DNA from: Halichoerus grypus
Taxonomy: Eukaryota; Chordata; Mammalia; Carnivora; Phocidae
Assembly (NCBI RefSeq): GCF_964656455.1
Contig: NC_135718.1
Coordinates: 131,237,966-131,301,965, forward strand
DNA: 64,000 nucleotides
Direction: 5' to 3'
Below the pieces are notes generated by a model. The model ran no database searches. It was not told where the DNA came from and saw nothing but the letters and a program-made list of their open reading frames with translations. Positions within the stretch are counted from its first letter, which is position 1; the number at the start of each line of letters is the position of its first letter. A program made the translations under genes and the position numbers. Shown here piece by piece: positions 61,732-64,000 of the stretch.

Positions 61732-61735
<4 letters not shown>
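61355..61735 (+). mobile_element. Possible ancient repeat of unknown class
   Basis: A less AT-rich island within the inverted L1 (CATTTCCCAGCCTCTGGCAG, CATGTGACTACATTTGGAG). It resembles the internal sequence of an old LTR or DNA transposon, but I cannot assign it. Confidence 0.3.

Positions 61736-61768
<33 letters not shown>
61735..61768 (+). repeat. (GA)n microsatellite
   Basis: About 17 AG units. Confidence 0.95.
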
Positions 61769-61772
<4 letters not shown>

Positions 61773-62089
61773 TTTCTACTAAATTTAAACAAAGGAGTGA
61801 CTTCCCTTCCTTTTTTTTTTTTTTTTTTGGCATTCTCTGAAATATATATATAAAATTGGACCAGAAACATAATATATTTTTCTAACAATTCTAAAAAATA
61901 AAGTAATCTGAGCCTGGTGTTTTCTCTGTTTTACTTAATGGTTATAGGATTTTCAGATTTTCTACTGTTTTTTTATTCTATTTTGGTAAATTATATTTTA
62001 TTAGCAATGTATTCATTTCGCTTAAGTTTACAATTTTGTAGTAGTTAAGAGCTTAAGCTCTGGAGCCAGATTGCTTGGGTTGAAATCTT

Positions 62090-62289
62090 TTTTTTTTTTT
62101 TCCTCAGGATTTTATTTATTTGACAGCGGGAGAGGGAACACAAGCAGGGGGAGTGGGAGAGGGAGAAGCAGGCTTCCTGCTGAACAGGGAGCCCGATGCA
62201 GGGCTGGATGTGGGGCTCAATCCCAGGACCCTGGGATCATGACCTGAGCTGAAGGCAGACGCTTAACGACTGAGCCACCCAGGTACCCC
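62090..62289 (-). mobile_element. Can-SINE inside MIR
   Basis: Reverse SINE. Perfect target duplication TGGGTTGAAATCTT. Confidence 0.96.
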
Positions 62290-62362
62290 TTGGGTTGAAA
62301 TCTTAATCTCCTTCATGTTCATGGAGTTGTGTTGAGTGGGAAACTTACTTAAAACCTTTCTG

Positions 62363-62567
62363 TGGGTGCCTGGGTGGCTCAGTCGGTTAAGTGTGTGCCT
62401 TCAGCTCAGGTCCTGGTCTCCAGGTCCTAGGATGGAGCACCTTGTCGTCGGGCTCCGTGCTGAGCAGGGAGCCTGCTTCTCCCTCTGTCTCTGAGCGCTC
62501 CACCCCGAGCTTGTGCTGGATCTCTCTCTCTCTCTCAAATAAATAAATAAAATCTTAAAAAAAAAAA
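62363..62567 (+). mobile_element. Can-SINE inside the same MIR
   Basis: Forward SINE. Target duplication AAAACCTTTCTG / AAAACCCTTTCTG. Confidence 0.94.
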
Positions 62568-62837
62568 CCCTTTCTGAGTCTCAGTTTCCTCATCCATGAA
62601 ATGGGGATTATAATAGTCTGTACCCCTTAGCGTTGTTGGGAGGATTAATTGAGTTAATACGGGTAGAGCAGTTGGAAGAGTGTATAACTTATAGTAACGG
62701 TTCAATAAATGTTAGCTATGCTATCATTACTATCCTTTTTTCCTTTGCTTTCTTTGAGTTTGTTTTCTTTTTCTAACTACCATGGTCAAACATCTGGTTC
62801 ATTAATTTTCAAATTTTTTCTTTTCTGTTTTTGGAGA

Positions 62838-63034
62838 TTTTTTTTTTTTTAAATTTTTTATTTATTCATTTGACAGAGAGAGAGCACAAGTAGGCAGAGC
62901 GGCAAGCAGAGGGAGAGGGAGAAGCAGGCTCTCCACTGAGCAGGGAGCCCGATGCGGGGCTCGATCCCAGGACCCTGAGATCCTGACCTGAGCTGAAGGC
63001 AGACGCTTAATGACTGAGCCACCCAGGCGTCCCT
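62838..63034 (-). mobile_element. Can-SINE (cluster member 1)
   Basis: Reverse SINE with a T-rich 5' side, ending CCACCCAGGCGTCCC. Confidence 0.94.
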
Positions 63035-63035
63035 G

Positions 63036-63140
63036 AAGATTTTATTTTTAAGTAATCTCTGCACCCAATGTGAGGCTCGAACCCACAACCAGGAGATCAA
63101 GAGTTGCATGCTGTACTGACTGAGCCAGCCAGATGTCCCT
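63036..63140 (-). mobile_element. Older Can-SINE (cluster member 2)
   Basis: Short diverged reverse copy (TTAAGTAATCTCTGCACCC, CTGACTGAGCCAGCCAGATG). Confidence 0.82.
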
Positions 63141-63154
63141 CCCTGCAGGTTTGT

Positions 63155-63350
63155 TTTGTTTTGTTAAGATTTTATTTATTTATTTGTCAGAGAGAGAGAG
63201 GGAGGGAGAGAGTGCACAAGCAGGGGGAGTGGCAGGCAGAGGGAGAAGCAGGCTCCCTGCTGAGTAAGGAGCATGATGTGGGACTCTGATCTCTGGGATC
63301 ATGACCTGAGCTGAAGGTGGCTTAACTGACTGAGCCAGCCAGGTGCCCCT
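63155..63350 (-). mobile_element. Can-SINE (cluster member 3)
   Basis: Reverse SINE. Short duplication TCCCTGCA at the two ends. Confidence 0.94.
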
Positions 63351-63360
63351 CCCTGCACAG

Positions 63361-63568
63361 TTTTTTTTTTTTTTAAAGATTTTATTTATTTATTTGACAG
63401 AGACACAGTGAGAGACGGAACACAAGCAGGGGGAGTGGGAGAGGGAGAAGCAGGCTTCCCGCTGAGCAGGGAGCCCGATGCGGGGCTCGATCCCAGGACC
63501 CCAGGACCCCAGGACCACGACCCGAGCCGAATGCAGACGCCTAACGACTGAGCCACCCAGGCGCCCCT
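63361..63568 (-). mobile_element. Can-SINE (cluster member 4)
   Basis: Reverse SINE. Target duplication CTGCACAGTTTT. It contains a triplicated CAGGACCC block at about 63,494-63,516. Confidence 0.95.
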
Positions 63569-64000
63569 GCACAGTTTTGATACATAGTATTTGCATTCTT
63601 GTTTAAGTCTAAATGTTTTCAATTTTCCATATGATCTCTTTTTTGACTCTGAGTTATTTAGAAGTGTTTTTTTACAAAAATTCTAAAGTCATCTTTTTTT
63701 TGTGCAAGTTATCTTTTTGTAACTGATTTTTAGTTTCAATGCATTGTGGTCATTGCTGTGGAAAATGCCTATTCTTTAAAGTTGGTTGAGAATGATTTAG
63801 AGCCTAGAATGTGATCAACTTCTGTAAGTATTTTATGTGTACTTAGGAAGTACAAATTTTAATTGTGTGCACAATTTAACACACGTCCACCGGATCAAGA
63901 TTGTTTACTTTGTTGTTTAACTCTTTCATACCGTACTATTTTCTTTTATCCATATGATTTATCAACAGTGAGAGAAGTATCCTGAAATCTTCCACCGTAT

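Larger units (their letters stand above)
62045..62715 (+). mobile_element. MIR split by two opposite Can-SINEs
   Basis: The MIR runs GAGCTTAAGCTCTGGAGCC, then (after the first SINE) AATCTTAATCTCCTTC, then (after the second) CTCAGTTTCCTCATCCATGA and AATAAATGTTAGCTATG. The pieces are in order. Confidence 0.85.
61790..64000 (-). mobile_element. Reverse-oriented old L1, part 2, heavily interrupted
   Basis: Inverted L1 ORF2-like sequence resumes (TTTTCTAACAATTCTAAAA, GATTTTCAGATTTTCTACTG) and continues after 63,570 (CAATGCATTGTGGTCATTG) to the right edge. Between these lie a MIR and six Can-SINE copies. Confidence 0.65.

Noticed and set aside
55061..64000. 3' end of SLC26A9, expected next in the human gene order
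   Set aside because: No SLC26A9-like exon or STAS-domain sequence is seen; the intergenic distance is known to be long.
1..64000. A previously undescribed multi-gene system (CRISPR, defence, biosynthetic cluster)
   Set aside because: The window is ordinary vertebrate DNA with two known genes and transposon fossils. The direct repeats are microsatellites, SINEs and L1s.

Overview
This is mammalian nuclear DNA, almost certainly from a carnivoran. At least 26 copies of the lysine-tRNA-derived Can-SINE family (SINEC) lie in both orientations, with short target-site duplications. Their tails end in a CT-rich stretch, then AAATAAATAAATAAAATCTT and poly(A). That tail fits the arctoid caniforms (bears, seals, mustelids) better than dogs or cats. 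Several 3' ends of carnivore-type L1 elements support this. The species is not determined.

The window holds two protein genes, both on the minus strand and both apparently intact. SLC41A1 (Na+/Mg2+ exchanger) fills about 1-20,300. Its ten coding exons (CDS 17,487 down to 693) join in frame to 514 codons. A GC-rich CpG island at about 19,780-20,850 holds the presumed non-coding first exon and promoter. The 3' UTR runs off the left edge. PM20D1 (secreted M20 peptidase-family N-fatty-acyl amino acid synthase/hydrolase) fills about 32,715-54,900. Its thirteen coding exons (CDS 54,851 down to 33,328) join to 503 codons with the catalytic and zinc-site residues present. A polyadenylation signal lies at 32,731 and a promoter with inverted CCAAT boxes at about 54,900-55,060. 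I recall the order SLC41A1-PM20D1, both in one orientation, from the human 1q32.1 (PARK16) locus, where SLC26A9 comes next. No SLC26A9 exon is visible here.

Layout: 1-20,850 SLC41A1. 20,850-32,710 intergenic, mostly L1, MIR, L2, MER5A and Can-SINE sequence. 32,710-55,060 PM20D1, with repeats in its introns. 55,060-64,000 intergenic, very repeat-rich and AT-rich: a candidate processed retrocopy (56,985-57,530), a SINE/L1 composite (57,533-58,822), and an old reverse-oriented L1 from about 59,890 to the right edge, broken by Can-SINEs.

The two genes share no pathway: one is a plasma-membrane Mg2+ transporter, the other a secreted lipid-metabolism enzyme. I found no CRISPR array, operon, mobile gene cassette or novel multi-gene system. 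The observations worth a second look concern retrotransposon layering, an unidentified retrocopy, and homopolymer tracts next to splice sites. Exon boundaries were derived by hand from reading frame and GT/AG signals; all junctions keep frame and the totals are exact multiples of three. Repeat family names come from pattern recognition, not from a RepeatMasker run.
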